From assembly GCA_963575745.1 (NCBI GenBank), contig CAUYUJ010019104.1, positions 41,900 to 105,899 on the forward strand: DNA of 64,000 nucleotides, written 5' to 3'. A program made the translations under genes and the position numbers. Position 1 is the stretch's first letter. Each line of letters starts with the position of its first letter. The notes beneath the pieces were generated by a model. That model saw only the letters and a program-made list of their open reading frames with translations. It was not told the DNA's origin and searched no databases. Source of the DNA: Prorocentrum cordatum (lineage: Eukaryota > Sar > Dinophyceae > Prorocentrales > Prorocentraceae). Shown one piece after another: positions 1-10,737 of the stretch.

Positions 1-178
1 CCCACCTTGCTCTACTTGAGTGCGTTTCCAGCTGATCTCGCGTTCGCTTCTCCGGCGGTGTTGGGGCACACATGTGAAAGTTGTGGTTCAGTTTCCGCGT
101 CGTTGTCCTCCGCTGTGGATACGCTAGTGCTGCTTCCACTCTGCCCTCCTGCCGGGAAAACAGCAGCGAACATTTCAG
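1..178 (+). other. Upstream intron tail, no exon seen
   Basis: No recognisable coding segment. It ends in a plausible acceptor (TTTCAG) just before exon 1 of the visible OGDH set, so it is read as the end of an intron that starts left of the window. Confidence 0.5.
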
Positions 179-238
179 ATGTTGGCCGAGTTCGCCGGCA
201 CCGCGCATGACTTGGACGCCAAGGTCCAAGAGTTCGAG
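179..238 (+). CDS. OGDH: OGDH visible exon 1 (phase 0-0)
   Basis: Twenty codons beginning MLAEFAG and ending VQEFE, bounded by TTTCAG before and GAG|GT after. In bacterial-type E1 the segment just before GDVKYHLG reads F-x-E-F-A/S-G followed by a short linker, which is what this encodes. It joins in frame to VEDWSSAGDVKYHLG of the next exon. It is the only visible exon whose acceptor is not followed by G. Because it is short, the assignment rests on position, frame and the EFAG motif rather than on long similarity. Confidence 0.75.
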
Positions 239-770
239 GTTTGCTTTGGCCTTCTAGGGAGGTTGGAGTAGCTAGGGAATGCAGATTGGTGCGAGTACGA
301 GTACGACGATGATGATTGCGCTTGTGGTGATGATTGTGATAGTGACGGTAATGCTGAGTAGGATGATGTGTGTGACAGTGATGCTGGTCATGGTCATGGC
401 GATGACGATGAAGTTGGTGATGAAGATCATGATGATGACGATGTTGTTGTAAACGGTAGTGGTGACGTCGACCATGACATTCAAGGTATCGTCGCGCTGA
501 GCATAAACAAGCACAGCGATTGCTCTCACGGCCATCACGGCAACGCAGCAGAGACATAGAGGCGCAAACGACGTCCCACGAGGAGCACACAGATGAAGGG
601 TGAAAGTTCACAACAGCTGCGAGGAGAATGGGCAGTGCGGCATAGGCAACCTCCAAAGGGAGGCAACAGAACCGGTGCAAGGCTTGCACGGCTGGCGCCA
701 CAGCTGGCTGGCGCGTGCGATCCCGCCTACCACTGCGAAAGACATGCGCGTCAGGGTCGGCCAAGAGGGG

Positions 771-935
771 GGTGATGATTCGGGGGGGGGATATCATGGC
801 GGGGCCATGACAGCTCCACAGACATCATGGCGCCTCTACTTACCTCAAGACGTCCCTGGCCCCCCCGCGGGTCGCGCACATGCCGCCAGCCATGATCTGC
901 GCCCCCCCCTCTTGGACGCCCCCCTCGTGGACGCC
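771..935 (+). repeat. Dispersed repeat family R2, copy 1
   Basis: A block with ATCATGGCGGGGCCATGA near the left and TCTTGGACGCCCCCCTCG on the right. The same order of motifs recurs at 24040-24186 and 61948-62066. No coding capacity. Class unknown; no clear terminal inverted repeats seen. Confidence 0.7.
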
Positions 936-1032
936 CCCGGGCAACACAGCCGAGAAGCCGGCGTCGCCCCAACATATGAATGCAATGTGTACGTCGCCCC
1001 CCTAGGGGCGACGCGCGCGCCGAGCAATCTTA

Positions 1033-1200
1033 CGATGGGGGCGTTCGTTAAGGAATGTGTCGCGGAGGCTTCAGACCCTGGAGGGTTCCTTATCTGATGA
1101 GGGTGGCGGTGATATCCCTGGCCAAGCCTCAAATGGAGGTCCACCAGCCTCCATGCCCTGGATTCCTTATCTAAGGGTACCTTGTCCAATGCCCCCACCG
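1033..1200 (+). mobile_element. 168-bp TIR element (MITE-like) copy 1, TA-flanked
   Basis: Left end CGATGGGGGCGTTCGTTAAGG and right end complementary to CGGTGGGGGCATTGGACAAGG: 16 of 21 positions agree. Flanked by TA on both sides (1031-1032 and 1201-1202), as for Tc1/mariner-type target duplications. A second copy of exactly the same length lies at 25884-26051. Non-coding. Confidence 0.75.
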
Positions 1201-1489
1201 TATACTAGATGCTGCGTGGCGGGCGCTTTCTGGCCGTACCGCTCGGGAAACGATGCACTGCAAGATGGGTGTACGTCATGTTCGGGTCGGGCGCACGCCT
1301 CCGCGGAGGACCCTTTCTGCCAAGTATGTCCTTGTACGCCCCGAGAAGCACAGCTGGTCCCTCCATGCCTCGCGATGCCTCGTGCCGCGCCAGTGCTCTG
1401 CCAGGACGCGGGTCGGCACGCCGGGAGGTGTCTTCGCCCAGGGCTTGGCATGGCGAGTGTGGGGCGTGTCGATGTTGTACGGTTCAGTA

Positions 1490-1620
1490 GGGCGTGCCCC
1501 TCTACAGAAGGAATATGCGAGAATAATTAAAAAAAAGTCCGGGGGCGATGGTTTGAATATGTGTTGGCAACGCTTCATTGTTTTCTTCCAAAATCCGCCT
1601 GCAGGGGGACATGCCCGACC
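1490..1620 (+). mobile_element. Foldback element family GGGC, copy A
   Basis: Begins GGGCGTGCCCCTCTACAG and ends CTGCAGGGGGACATGCCC, which are inverted versions of each other, followed by GACCTAAG. About 130 bp and AT-richer inside than its surroundings. Related copies with both ends lie at 21081-21204, 50301-50448, 62215-62372 and 62490-62635. Confidence 0.7.
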
Positions 1621-1649
1621 TAAGTGTACGGTCGGACGGAGGCATCGGG

Positions 1650-1712
1650 GTCTGCCAGAAGGTGCGCCTGGCCCAGGGTGCTCCCAGCTTGTCGCTCCAT
1701 TTCGGAGCCCCA
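1650..1712 (+). repeat. Short dispersed repeat, pair with 5219-5312 (inverted)
   Basis: The motif TGCCAGAAGGTGCGCCTGG and the following stretch to CATTTCGGAGCCCC recur in reverse complement at 5219-5312. Non-coding; class unknown. Confidence 0.55.
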
Positions 1713-1854
1713 TTCGTGAATTGTCCGTTATTTTCCAGGCTTCATTTTCCAGGCTTGCGCCCGCCAGGTTTGAGCCCGAGGTCGTTTTCACTAAACCACG
1801 TGATGCTAAAAGGGGTTCTGTCCATCCCCGAGTATACCCTCTTAATTCTGTCCT

Positions 1855-1985
1855 CGGCGTCGATTCGCGTCGATTAGCGTCTGGGAGTCGATAGGATAGC
1901 GCCGATTTTGCGTCGGTCGGCGTCGACTAGTGTCGATTCGGCGTCGATAAGCGTCGACTAGCGTTGATGAGCGTCGAATCGCAAG
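1855..1985 (+). repeat. Degenerate GCGTCGATTA-type tandem repeat
   Basis: The unit GCGTCGATTA / GCGTCGACTAG repeats with substitutions roughly every 10-13 bp through this stretch. No coding meaning is evident. Confidence 0.7.
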
Positions 1986-2172
1986 AGCTCCTGGGGCCCG
2001 CTGGGCCTCGCGAGGGGTGCTCTGGAGGCCGCGAGGGCCTCGTCGGGAGTCCCCGGGGGCGCCTCGGGCCGGGGGCACTTTTTAGCAACCCCCGAAGGGG
2101 TAGGATCGAGGTTGGCTCGGGGAGGGTACCCGACTGCTCTTCGTGCTCGTTGGACGTGCCTGTTACGGGACG

Positions 2173-2350
2173 TGAAAGCGAGCACAGCCACTGCGTTTCT
2201 TTTGCTGCCGCCTTCCAGCCAGCAGAAGCAAAGCAGTGGTTGTGGTCATTTTCGTTAAGCTTGGCACCAGAGAAATGACCACAACCACTGCTTCTTTTTC
2301 GGCCGGCTGGCAGGCGGCGCAATCAAGAAGCAGTGGCTGTGGTCATTTTC
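2173..2350 (+). repeat. Large imperfect palindrome
   Basis: Inner arms AAGCAGTGGTTGTGGTCATT (2231-2250) and its complement (2272-2293) face each other across an 18-bp loop. Outer versions of the same motif sit at 2173-2200 and 2328-2350, so the whole block folds back. It could be a short foldback element or an insertion remnant. Confidence 0.8.
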
Positions 2351-2711
2351 CCGTCCCGCACCTGTGCATCTCCGGGGGAGGGTGCCCTCGAGTGATCTTT
2401 ATGGTTCGGGACGTTCCTGCCCGCGGAGGGGCTCGTGCTCTCGGGGGCTGCTCCTCTGTCCCGTGTCCGGCCGCGTGCGCGGCGACACGTCGGCGGTTCC
2501 TTGGTGTGACCGTGCATCCGGCGCCTGAGGCCGACGGACGAGCGAGCGGGCGTCCGCCCGGCAGAACTGGGCAGGCCACACACAGTTCAGTGCTCTCTCG
2601 TCGACGTGGTTTCATTCTTCGGGCCGGTTGGCGCATCCTTCCAGATCGGGAGGCGAGGAAGCAGGTCGACGCTGTCAGGGAACACGCGCACGCTGACACA
2701 CACACACACAC

Positions 2712-2773
2712 CTCGAGCTTGTCCATGATGGCCTCCAGGTCCTTCGCCGCGATATCCCGCCCGTCGGTGAGGA
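2712..2773 (-). CDS. Possible antisense exon, unassigned
   Basis: On the - strand a segment bounded by AACAG and GAG|GTGTGTG reads LTDGRDIAAKDLEAIMDKLE with GC-ending codons. The helical, acidic look and the splice-like borders suggest an exon of a nested gene, but it is short, no partner exon was found and no family is recognised. Confidence 0.3.
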
Positions 2774-2814
2774 CTGTTATGTGTGCCCGATGATCTCAGG
2801 CGTCATCGTCACCC

Positions 2815-2955
2815 TCGCCATCATCATCACCACAATCGTCAACATGACACTTCTCGTCCTTATCATTTCGGGTCATCATCGTCGATCTTATCGCCACCAT
2901 TATAATCAGCATCAGCATCACCAGCAGCGGCAACATCATCATCACCACCATCAGT

Positions 2956-2997
<42 letters not shown>

Positions 2998-3085
2998 AGC
3001 AGCATAAGCATCAGCGTCAGCATCGGCATCAGCATCAGCACCACATCATCACCATCACCATCACCATCGCCATCGCCGTTATCTG
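2815..3085 (+). repeat. CAT/CAG/CAC triplet repeat tract
   Basis: Mixed ATC/CAG triplets. They read as His/Gln or Met/Leu runs in every frame, so no protein is called. Confidence 0.9.
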
Positions 3086-3157
3086 TCACCGCCATCTTTT
3101 GCAATCTTGCCTCAAGCCGTTCTGCCTCGAGCTGTCGAGCTCCAAGACCAGGGGCGC

Positions 3158-3352
3158 TCCGGGGCTCAAGTCCGTTCTCGCGCCTCCCCCGCGCTGGCTA
3201 CCATGCAGGCGGCGTTCGCGGCGGTGGCCGCGCTCTGCAGCATCACCGTGGCGAGGGATGCTCCCGGTGCCGTCCAGGGCATCCAGGACGCGATCACCGA
3301 GCAGAGGCCGGGCAGCATGCCCGAGGGCGTCCAGGAGTGCATGGTGGGTTCG
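3158..3352 (+). CDS. Open, coding-like segment of unknown identity
   Basis: This frame has almost only G/C third positions (segment around ATMQAAFAAVAALCSIT, ending near QECMVG), as in dinoflagellate exons, and an Ala-rich helical look resembling repeat-helix proteins. One - strand frame is also open with high GC3, so strand is uncertain. No splice borders were fixed and no family is recognised. It could be a nested-gene exon or a relic. Confidence 0.25.
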
Positions 3353-3805
3353 AACAGCTCTGCAACAGCAAGGAAGGACTCGTCACGACGAAGCCAGCCG
3401 TGAGGCAATGGCCTGGCTGTTTGTTGCAGGTGGGTGAACTGCTAGAACATGTCGGCATAGCTTCCTCATGGTTTGGGTGCTGCTGCAGTTGGCGAGTTGA
3501 AGAACTGGTTAGCCTTGGTAGCGGCATTGGGCCACGTTGTGGCCGTCTTGGCCCTGAGAGTTTCGAGTAGTGGTGCTGCGGCTGGCCGTGGCACCCGTCT
3601 AAGAAGCTCCCGAGCCGTCAGTTGTGACAGACTCGGTGTGCGGACGATCTGCTTAGCAGAAATCCGCCGCGGTGAGCGAGAAGGAGCCGAAAGTCTGGCG
3701 ACCAGGGGGCGCACAATGATCGTGGCTCGTCATGCGAAGCGGTCGGGGCGTGGACGCGCGCGGCCACTGTACCCAGAGGCAAAGGCAACCCGGTGGCAGC
3801 GCATC

Positions 3806-3851
3806 CTCCTCCTCCTCCTCCTCCTCCTCCTCCTCCTCCTCCTCCTCCTCC
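3806..3851 (+). repeat. (TCC)n microsatellite
   Basis: Uninterrupted CTC triplets. Confidence 0.95.
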
Positions 3852-4067
3852 CTCTTCGTGACGCGATCCTTCGGCCTCACGGCCGACGATCGCCCTCGTG
3901 CGCAGGATCGGACTCGGAGTTCGAGTCTGATCCCGAGGGCTTCGAGTGAGCCCGTGTTTGACCGCCTTGAGGGCCAACCCAAGCCAAGCCAAGCCTCCTC
4001 TGCGTGAGCCTCCTCTGCGCCGCACCGACGTTGATCAAGGCGAGCGCCGCGTCCGATCTCCTCCTTT

Positions 4068-4260
4068 CATGGAGGAGGAGGAGGAGGAAGAGGAAGAGGA
4101 AGAGGACGAGTTGGAGGAGGAGGAGGAGGAGGAGGAGGAGGCGGAGGAGGAGGAGCAGGCAGAGGAGGAGGAGGAGTCACAGGAGGAGGAGGAGGAGGAG
4201 GAGGAGGAGGAGGAGGAGCAGGCAGAGGAGGAGGAGGAGGAGGAGGAGGAGGAGGAGGAG
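4068..4260 (+). repeat. (GAG)n microsatellite
   Basis: Long GAG triplet tract with rare GCA/CAG interruptions. Apparent poly-Glu and poly-Arg frames come from the repeat. Confidence 0.95.
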
Positions 4261-4423
4261 CGCTGCCTCTGCTCCGGGCCCTGCCGCTCACCTCCTGCTG
4301 CCCCCGGGGAGAGCCCCCCGGGGGCGGGGCCCGCGCGGCGCCCGGCGGCGGTGGTGAGCCTCTCCCCGCTGCCGCTCGCCCTCCCCGCGCTCCCCTGCTC
4401 GGGCTTTTTGCGCTGGACAGCTA

Positions 4424-4602
4424 CTCCAGATTTCGTAATAAAGGGAGGGGGGTCTCATTTCGGGGGGGGGTCTCTTCCAGGCTATCTTGGAGGGCCTGGG
4501 GGGTCTGGGGACGATGTTCTGGAGGGTTCTCCCACGGGGGAGGTCTGAGATGGCTTGTCTTGGAGGGTCCAGACCCCCTCCCTTTTATTACGAAATCTGG
4601 AG
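4424..4602 (+). mobile_element. TIR element (MITE-like) family CTCCAGATTTCG, copy 1
   Basis: Left end CTCCAGATTTCGTAATAAA and right end TTTATTACGAAATCTGGAG are exact complements over 19 bp, followed inward by AGGGAGGGGG-type sequence on both sides. TA flanks both ends (4422-4423 and 4603-4604). 179 bp, non-coding. A reverse-orientation copy is at 22798-22978. Confidence 0.88.
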
Positions 4603-4787
4603 TACACAATGTTCAGGTCTACTTCTTCGGAAGTTCTTTGTTTTTTTTTTTGGGGGGGGGGGGGCAAGATCCCCTTATTTCTAACTGTTCTATCCTGGGC
4701 CTCTTCCTGGCCACTAGGGGGCCAGGAACAATCAGAAACGCGCACACTTAGGAATGAGCACGATTAGAACGGAACGACGTGTAAAGC

Positions 4788-5105
4788 TGACATGCTGGAG
4801 CACACCACGGGATGAAACGATGCCGACTAAGGCAGGCCGAACAGCACATTGCCCGTCGGTCGTTGGAAACAGGTGTTTCTGGAGTCCCAGATTCCAATTT
4901 GCTTTAGACGCCTTCCTACTTCACGGTTCGAGTGGCTTCCCTTCTTCCCTCCATCTCAGGGGGAGAACGGAGACCCAATCTATTTCCGACGCTTTCCTAC
5001 TTCATGTGTCTACCTACTTCATCCGACCGATGACTAAGCTGACATGCTTGAGCATGCCACGGGATACAATAATGCCGACTAAGGCAGGCTGAACAGCACA
5101 TTAAG
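4788..5105 (+). repeat. Direct repeat pair with dispersed segment
   Basis: The stretch GCTGACATGCTGGAGCACACC...GCCGACTAAGGCAGGC recurs at 5037-5105 about 250 bp later. The intervening part around 4855-4925 (GGTCGTTGGAAACAGG through GACGCCTTCCTACTTC) has a diverged relative at 21508-21575. Looks like a degraded dispersed repeat. Confidence 0.55.
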
Positions 5106-5639
5106 GGGCTGCGGCTCCTGCTCCGGCTCGCCCCTCCCTCCCCCCCCCCCTTCGATCGGGGTTTCTAGAGAAGTGCCCTTGGCCAAAGGTGCCTCCAGCC
5201 TACAGAGCACGCCTCATAAGCCCAGGCGGCCCCAGGGGCTCCAAAGTGGAGTGAACAGCGGGGGGCAGCCTGGGCCAGGGGCACCTTCTGGCAACCCCCG
5301 ATTCGACAACGCCACGCCAGCCTTTCCCTCCTGCGCTCAAAGAGATGCCTGCGCGACCTCAGGCTGATGCTGCCTCGGGAGGGCTGCTGGGCAGGTGGTC
5401 GGCGTCGCCGTCCGTGATGTGCTACAGCGCTGCGTAATGCAGCATCGGCCATCACCGCTTTCGATTGGGGCTGCGGATCTGCTTCGCGATCTCTTCTCCG
5501 CTCGGCCCGTGACGTGAACGGTCAACCTCAGCGCGGCCGACAGCGACCTGTCTGCGCCAGGTTGGCTGCGCAGACGGCCACGGAGGCGCGGGTACGCTAC
5601 GGCTGGGCGGCGAATGCCTGGTAGATTCTCCATGATGCT

Positions 5640-6100
5640 GTTGATCGTGAAGATGAGGATGAGGACGAGGACGAGGACGAGGATGGGGATGATGATGTTG
5701 CTGATGATGATGATGCTGATCGTGATCACAATCATGAACATGAAGATGATGTTGGTGCTGATGCTAATGGCGTTTCCTGCTACCCCTAATAGTGTTATCA
5801 TTATTTGGTAAGTGTCTCACTAATGGTGTGGATCGTTCTATTAAACATAGAACTGCCATTCGTATCATTGAGCCGTGGTGATGGTGGTGTGATTATGACG
5901 ACGACGATGATGCTGATGTTGTTGATGGTGTTGATGCTGATGCGTATTGTTATTGCTATTGATATTTTGGGAGTGATGATGTTGGTGATGACGATGATTG
6001 TGGTGATGATGACGATGATGGTGATGATGGTGCTGGTGGTGGTGGTGGTGGTGATGCTGCTGACGATGATGATGATAGTGATGATGCTGCTGATGCTCGG
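5640..6100 (+). repeat. GAT/GAG triplet tracts
   Basis: Two blocks (5640-5765, 5880-6100) dominated by GAT, with GAG and GGT. Confidence 0.9.
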
Positions 6101-6180
6101 AAGTGAAGTGCCGTGGCAGCTTCGAGACATGCGGATGCCGCTACGGGGGAGAGCGCCTCCGCGCCTCTCCCCCCAACCAG

Positions 6181-6225
6181 GTGGAGGACTGGTCCTCCGC
6201 CGGCGACGTCAAGTACCACCTCGGT
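6181..6225 (+). CDS. OGDH: OGDH visible exon 2 (GDVKYHLG motif)
   Basis: After CAACCAG the frame reads VEDWSSAGDVKYHLG. GDVKYHLG is a signature of E1 of 2-oxoglutarate dehydrogenase, just before the conserved NPSHLE segment. Joins in phase 0 to exon 1. The 3' border is uncertain: a GC donor at 6226, a GT donor at 6224, or extension through GCGCAG to 6231 are all possible, because the next short exon was not found. Confidence 0.88.
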
Positions 6226-6239
6226 GCGCAGGGGGGAAG

Positions 6240-6273
6240 GGTGGCTTGGCCTGGCGCTCCCAGGCGCTCCCAA

Positions 6274-6309
<36 letters not shown>

Positions 6310-6383
6310 CCAAGCGCCCCCAGGCGCTCCCAGGCGCTTCCAGGCGCTGCCAAGCGCTCCCAGGCGCTTCCAGGCGCTGCCAA

Positions 6384-6428
<45 letters not shown>

Positions 6429-6460
6429 TCCAGGCGCTCCCAGGCGGCCTGGTGGAAATC
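6240..6460 (+). repeat. 10-bp minisatellite CAGGCGCTCC
   Basis: About 21 nearly exact tandem copies of CAGGCGCTCC (variants CAAGCGCTCC, CAGGCGCTTC, CAGGCGCTGC) in strict 10-bp register, immediately after exon 2. Confidence 0.97.
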
Positions 6461-8289
6461 CGCACCGCGGGGCTGGTCCAACCCGGATCTGATGCCGAGC
6501 ACAGGGATGGATGAGGAGTGCCCCTGTTCGACTAGACGCGATAGTGACCTTTCGCCTGAGTGACCTGTGGTGCGGGCCCAAAGGAGTCCCCCGATCGTTG
6601 AGCACGAAGCGGAAGCAGCGGCTGTGCGGCCAGGTCTGGCGTGTAGCCGAACTAGTTACCAATCCACCCCAAGCCCAACCTGAAGTTCCCAGACCCGTAT
6701 TTGTTCGGGTTGGGGGTGTACGGGTTCCACTGCGTTTTCTCGATATCCCAGAACGTCCCCCTACTGGAAATTGGCAGGCCCCTGCTGTTACTTCGGGTCA
6801 GGGTTGGGGTGGCTTGGTGGGTCATCAGAGGGAGGGGCGGACGGAGGGAGCGCGGAAGGTGTGCGGACATGTTCCCTAGTTCTCGGCGGTCTTCCAGCCT
6901 CTGGGTGCCTTCCAGCAGGAGAGAGGACGTTCCCGGGGTGCCCGTACCGTTCCGAACGGCCGCTGGAGAGCCAAGGTGTGGCCCCAAAGCCAGGAGGCTG
7001 ATTTTCGGGGGGATGTGTTGAGAGGGGGACGCATCGACCCCCGACCGCCCACTCGCGCCAGGGGCCTGATGGGCCACCCCGCCCAGAAACGTGCGGATTC
7101 GCTACCAGGGGCCTATCGCCGATCTAGCGGCGATGTACCGCCGATTCAAGCTCGATGTTTGCTCCCCCGGAGCCTGTCCCCCCTGAACGTTTCCCCCTCA
7201 ACGAATAGGTAAGGGGAGTAGGGGGGACCTGTGGCATGCCCTTCATTCTCTTTCTCTTCGAGGAAACCTCCAGTCTGAGGGTCTTGGGGCCATCTGGGGA
7301 CGTCCGCAGGCTTGCAGGGGGACCTGCGAGCTTACCGAGGGCAATTCCCAGGAGTTTCCAGGGAGCGCAACATATGACATAATTGTGTGTGCGTGTGTGC
7401 TAATTTCAGCTGCGCTGCCTTCGCTGATGTAGGACGTAGACGTCCTGCAGTGCCTACGGTTCATGTGTGCACCGGCGGGTGTAGTGCAGCAGTGCGCGTG
7501 TGTGTTGTTGTGTGCTTGCACGTCTACGCAGTCCCTTGGGCGACACGGAATCACACAGTAGTTGGCAGCTCCTGTCTTGTGCTCCATGGCACGTTTGCCA
7601 CATGCGTGTCGCACCCAAAGAAGAAGTGGGGAAGCACACGCAAATTCAGTGCATACCCCATGTGTGCAATCTTGATGTACCCTCTTCGCGCGTGCGTAAC
7701 GTGTCCCATGTTGGCGTGGTAGCGCATGCAATGCATGGCGCACGGGATGAGTGAGAGCGGTGCGTGCCATGCAAGCGCGAGTGCATATCCCCAAAAAGCG
7801 ACATGGGCACCTGCATTCCCCATACCTTGCGTACTGCTGCGCGTGTCGCGCATCCAATGACTTAACTCAATCCGGGCCCAGGGCCCAGGGCGAGGGAGGA
7901 GGAAGAGGAGGGGCAAGAAACGGAGGAGGAGGAGGAGAAGGAGGACTAGGATGAGGCGGAGGAGGAAGAAGAGGAAGAGGTTGAGGAGGAGAGGGATGAA
8001 TGCGAGGCGGAGGGGGATGAGAAGAGAGAGGGGGTGCGGAGAGAAGGGGAGGATGAGAGAAGAAGTCAGAGGGATAACGAAGATGAGCAGAGAAGTGGCA
8101 ATGTGTAAGGAGGAGCAAGAAAGACATCTGCTATACCGGCTTGAAGCCCATAGAGAGGTGGGTGATGGGGGAATGGGATTGCAAATCAATTGCGTCTGAG
8201 TATGTTCTTTGATCGCCTAGTTAACTGAGCACACCACGGTCACACCGAAGAGAACGATGAAGATAATATTGGTTGCGGGTGATAAGATT
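6461..8289 (+). other. Non-coding intron sequence
   Basis: No gene recognised. The part 6880-6975 resembles the 5' half of OGDH intron 7 (around 49338-49450: TCTCGGCGG...CCAGCCTC...GAACGGCC), so it is probably a fragment of the same element. 7860-8110 is a GAG/GGA-rich tract. Confidence 0.6.
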
Positions 8290-8461
8290 AGCGTTGCGAT
8301 GATGGTGATGATGCTCATCATCATCATCATGCTGATGATGCTGATGCTGATGCTGATACTGCTGATGATGATTGTCACGGTGGAGATGATGATGATGATG
8401 ATGAAGATGATGATGAAGATGATGATGATGATGGTTATGATGATGATGATGATGATGATGC

Positions 8462-8497
<36 letters not shown>

Positions 8498-8751
8498 CGC
8501 TGATGATGCTGACGATGATGATGTTGATGTTGGTGCTGATGATGAGGATGATGATGAGGATGCGGATGAGGATAAGGATGAGGATGCGGGTGAGGATAAG
8601 GATGTGGACGAGGATGATGAGGATGAGTATGAGGACGATGAGGATGAGGATGAGGATGAGGATGAGGATGCGGATGGTGATGGTGATGGTGATGGTGATG
8701 GTGATGGTGATGGTGATGGTGATGACGGTGGTGCGGACTGGTGATGATGAC

Positions 8752-8792
<41 letters not shown>

Positions 8793-8860
8793 CGATTCTG
8801 ATGACGACTATGATGATGATGCTGCTAATGGTGATGATGATGCTGATGATGTCCGAAGGT
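8290..8860 (+). repeat. (GAT)n and GAT/GAG/GGT repeat array
   Basis: Nearly 600 bp of GAT-based triplets, with GATGAG and GGTGAT subarrays. The poly-Met and poly-Asp frames are artefacts. Confidence 0.97.
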
Positions 8861-9179
8861 GCCTAGGGATGCGTTCAGGGTGTGCTTGACGATTTCATGG
8901 TGTGGATGTTTTAACGAAGTATTTCACCCCAGTCTTCACAATATTGAGATCAGCGCCCAGTCAGGCCTTTGCATGATGGAGCGCCCCGTCTGGCACACAG
9001 CTGCATGGGTTATGTGGCAAGAGAGCTTGTCTAGCAATCATTTGCACACATCAGCATAGGAGTGAGCAGAACAAATATGGCATGGCGAAGACGTCATCGG
9101 TGAGTCACCGCCGCCCCCTGCCTCTTGGAAAAGCCTGCCGTGAAATGCGGAGCGCGTGCTCCGCCAGCTGTTGGGGAGA

Positions 9180-9850
9180 CTCGGGGGCAACGCCGGAAGA
9201 GGGCGAAGGCCTCTGGGGTCATCCAGGGGCTGTCTTGGGGTCATCGCCTGGCCTGCTGGATATTCCTGGGGGTGGCTCCCGGAGCCCGATGGGGCCATCT
9301 TGGGGCTTTCTTGGGCGGTCGCAGGGCGCTCCGGGGCCGTCTGGGGCCCTCGGAGGCCGTCTTGAAGGGCGTCGTGGGCCCTCTCTGGTGGCCCTTGAAT
9401 TCCCTCCTGGGGCTCTCTTGGGCCGTCTTGTTCCTGCCCTCTTGGGACTGTTTACCCGGACTTTGGGGCCGTCTTAGGGGCGATCCTGGGGGGCCTCCTG
9501 GGCCATCTTGGGCTGTCAGAAGCTCGGAACGGCTAGGACGCGACCATCCTTGAAAGCCTGATGGGCGTACAGGAGTTTTGCCTCGAGGGGCCGTCCCGGG
9601 GATCCTCTTGGAGCCCTCCTGGGGCGTCTTGGGGCCTCTCAGACCGTTTCGAAGTCATCCTGTGACGTCTTGGGGCCTTCTTGGGTCGTCCGGGGGGGCC
9701 GTCTTGCACCGTCGTGGGGCTCTTCTGCGACTCTCTCGGGCCGTCTTGGATGCCGTCTTGGCCCGCCCTGGCCGTCTTGGAGGCGCCTCGGCGGCGATCT
9801 GGGCCGAACCTCGGGCCTACGGCGGGGCAGGCGCGGGGGCAGTTGCGGGA
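9180..9850 (+). repeat. GGGCCGTCTTGGGG-type degenerate array
   Basis: Repeated motif CTTGGGGC / GGGCCGTCTTGG every 10-25 bp. The same motif in this orientation fills 23220-23830 and 41370-41550, and in reverse complement 56220-60230. Not coding. Confidence 0.85.
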
Positions 9851-9939
9851 CGTCCGCGAGGGAGAGCCGCGGGGGAAACCTGCAGCGCACGCCACCGCAC
9901 GGGGGCAGGCCGCAACGCAACGCAACCGCACGCTCCTCC

Positions 9940-10030
9940 CCGTCCTCCTCCTCCTCCTCCTCCTCCTCCTCCTCCTCCTCCTCCTCCTCCTCCTCCTGCT
10001 CCTGCTCCTCCTGCTCCTGCTCCTGCTTCT
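9940..10030 (+). repeat. (CTC)n microsatellite
   Basis: CTC triplets with CTG interruptions. Confidence 0.95.
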
Positions 10031-10737
10031 CGCTCCCCCCTCCCTTCCTCCCTTCCTCCCTCCCTTCCCCCCTCCCGTGGCAGCCGCACGGGGCAAACCG
10101 CGCGGGGCAAGGCCGCACGCAGTCGCGGCAGTGCAGCCGCACGGGGCGAGCTCAGAGCCATCGTGGGACGACCGCGGCTTCAGAGCACGCGCCACGCCCC
10201 CAGTCTTCATCTAATATCTAATGCTTTTGGGGGTCAATGGACGGGGGGCCTCCAGGGGGTTCGCTCAGGTGGTGGGGGTTTAGGGTTGTGTTTCTTCCCC
10301 CCACGCCCCTGCGATGCATTGGCCACAGCGGCGCGACTGGTTCGCCCGCTTGGCCTGGCTTCCTGTGCAGCAGCGCGGACGGTCTAAGCATGCAGGCCCC
10401 GCTCGCGTTCGACTCGTGAGGGGCAGCTATGCTGGCACCGCCTCCAGGACTGCCTGAGGTGACTGGTCTACTCGAGCGCGAGCTTAGTTGTGCGAGCGAT
10501 CGGCAGTTTATTTCTCATGGGCGCACTGGGCAGCATTTGAGCGCGGGGAGAAGTCGCGCGAGCGTCGTGGCCCCTATTGGCTATCTTCTTGCTTGTCTCT
10601 AATGCTGCGGGACGGCTATTCACGGCTGAGGCGGATCCCCACCCTGCGCGCCCGCGAGCGCGTTCTCGTCGCAGGTGAATGGGATTTGTCTCACGCGTGG
10701 TCGTCCCGCTGGCGGGATGCGTTTTTCGCGCGCGTTC
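10031..10737 (+). other. No feature recognised
   Basis: GC-rich sequence without a convincing reading frame or repeat. It may include the left boundary of the DIRS-like element, but no terminal repeat could be matched. Confidence 0.4.

Larger units (their letters stand above)
239..6180 (+). other. OGDH: OGDH intron 1 (GT-AG, 5.9 kb)
   Basis: Starts GTTTGC after exon 1 and ends CAACCAG before exon 2. It contains GAT-type repeats at 300-470, several short dispersed elements listed separately, triplet tracts, and two weak unassigned open segments (2712-2773 on -, 3158-3352 on +). The rest (for example 2360-2700, 3350-3800 and 5110-5640) shows nothing I can name. Confidence 0.75.

Noticed and set aside
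12-797. His/Arg-rich frame on the - strand
   Set aside because: Passes through GAT repeats, overlaps OGDH exon 1 on the opposite strand, no motif.
4004-4548. Poly-Glu/Arg/Pro proteins
   Set aside because: Frames of the (GAG)n tract only.
6113-6514. Repeat protein of AxRRSQALPG type
   Set aside because: Only the 10-bp minisatellite read in frames; the true coding part there is the 45-bp OGDH exon.
7243-7857. 204-codon Cys/His-rich frame on the - strand
   Set aside because: Irregular Cys/His spacing from GCATGC/GTGTGC repeats; no zinc-finger pattern holds.
8257-8889. Long Met-rich reading frame
   Set aside because: Read-through of GAT triplets; no natural protein composition.
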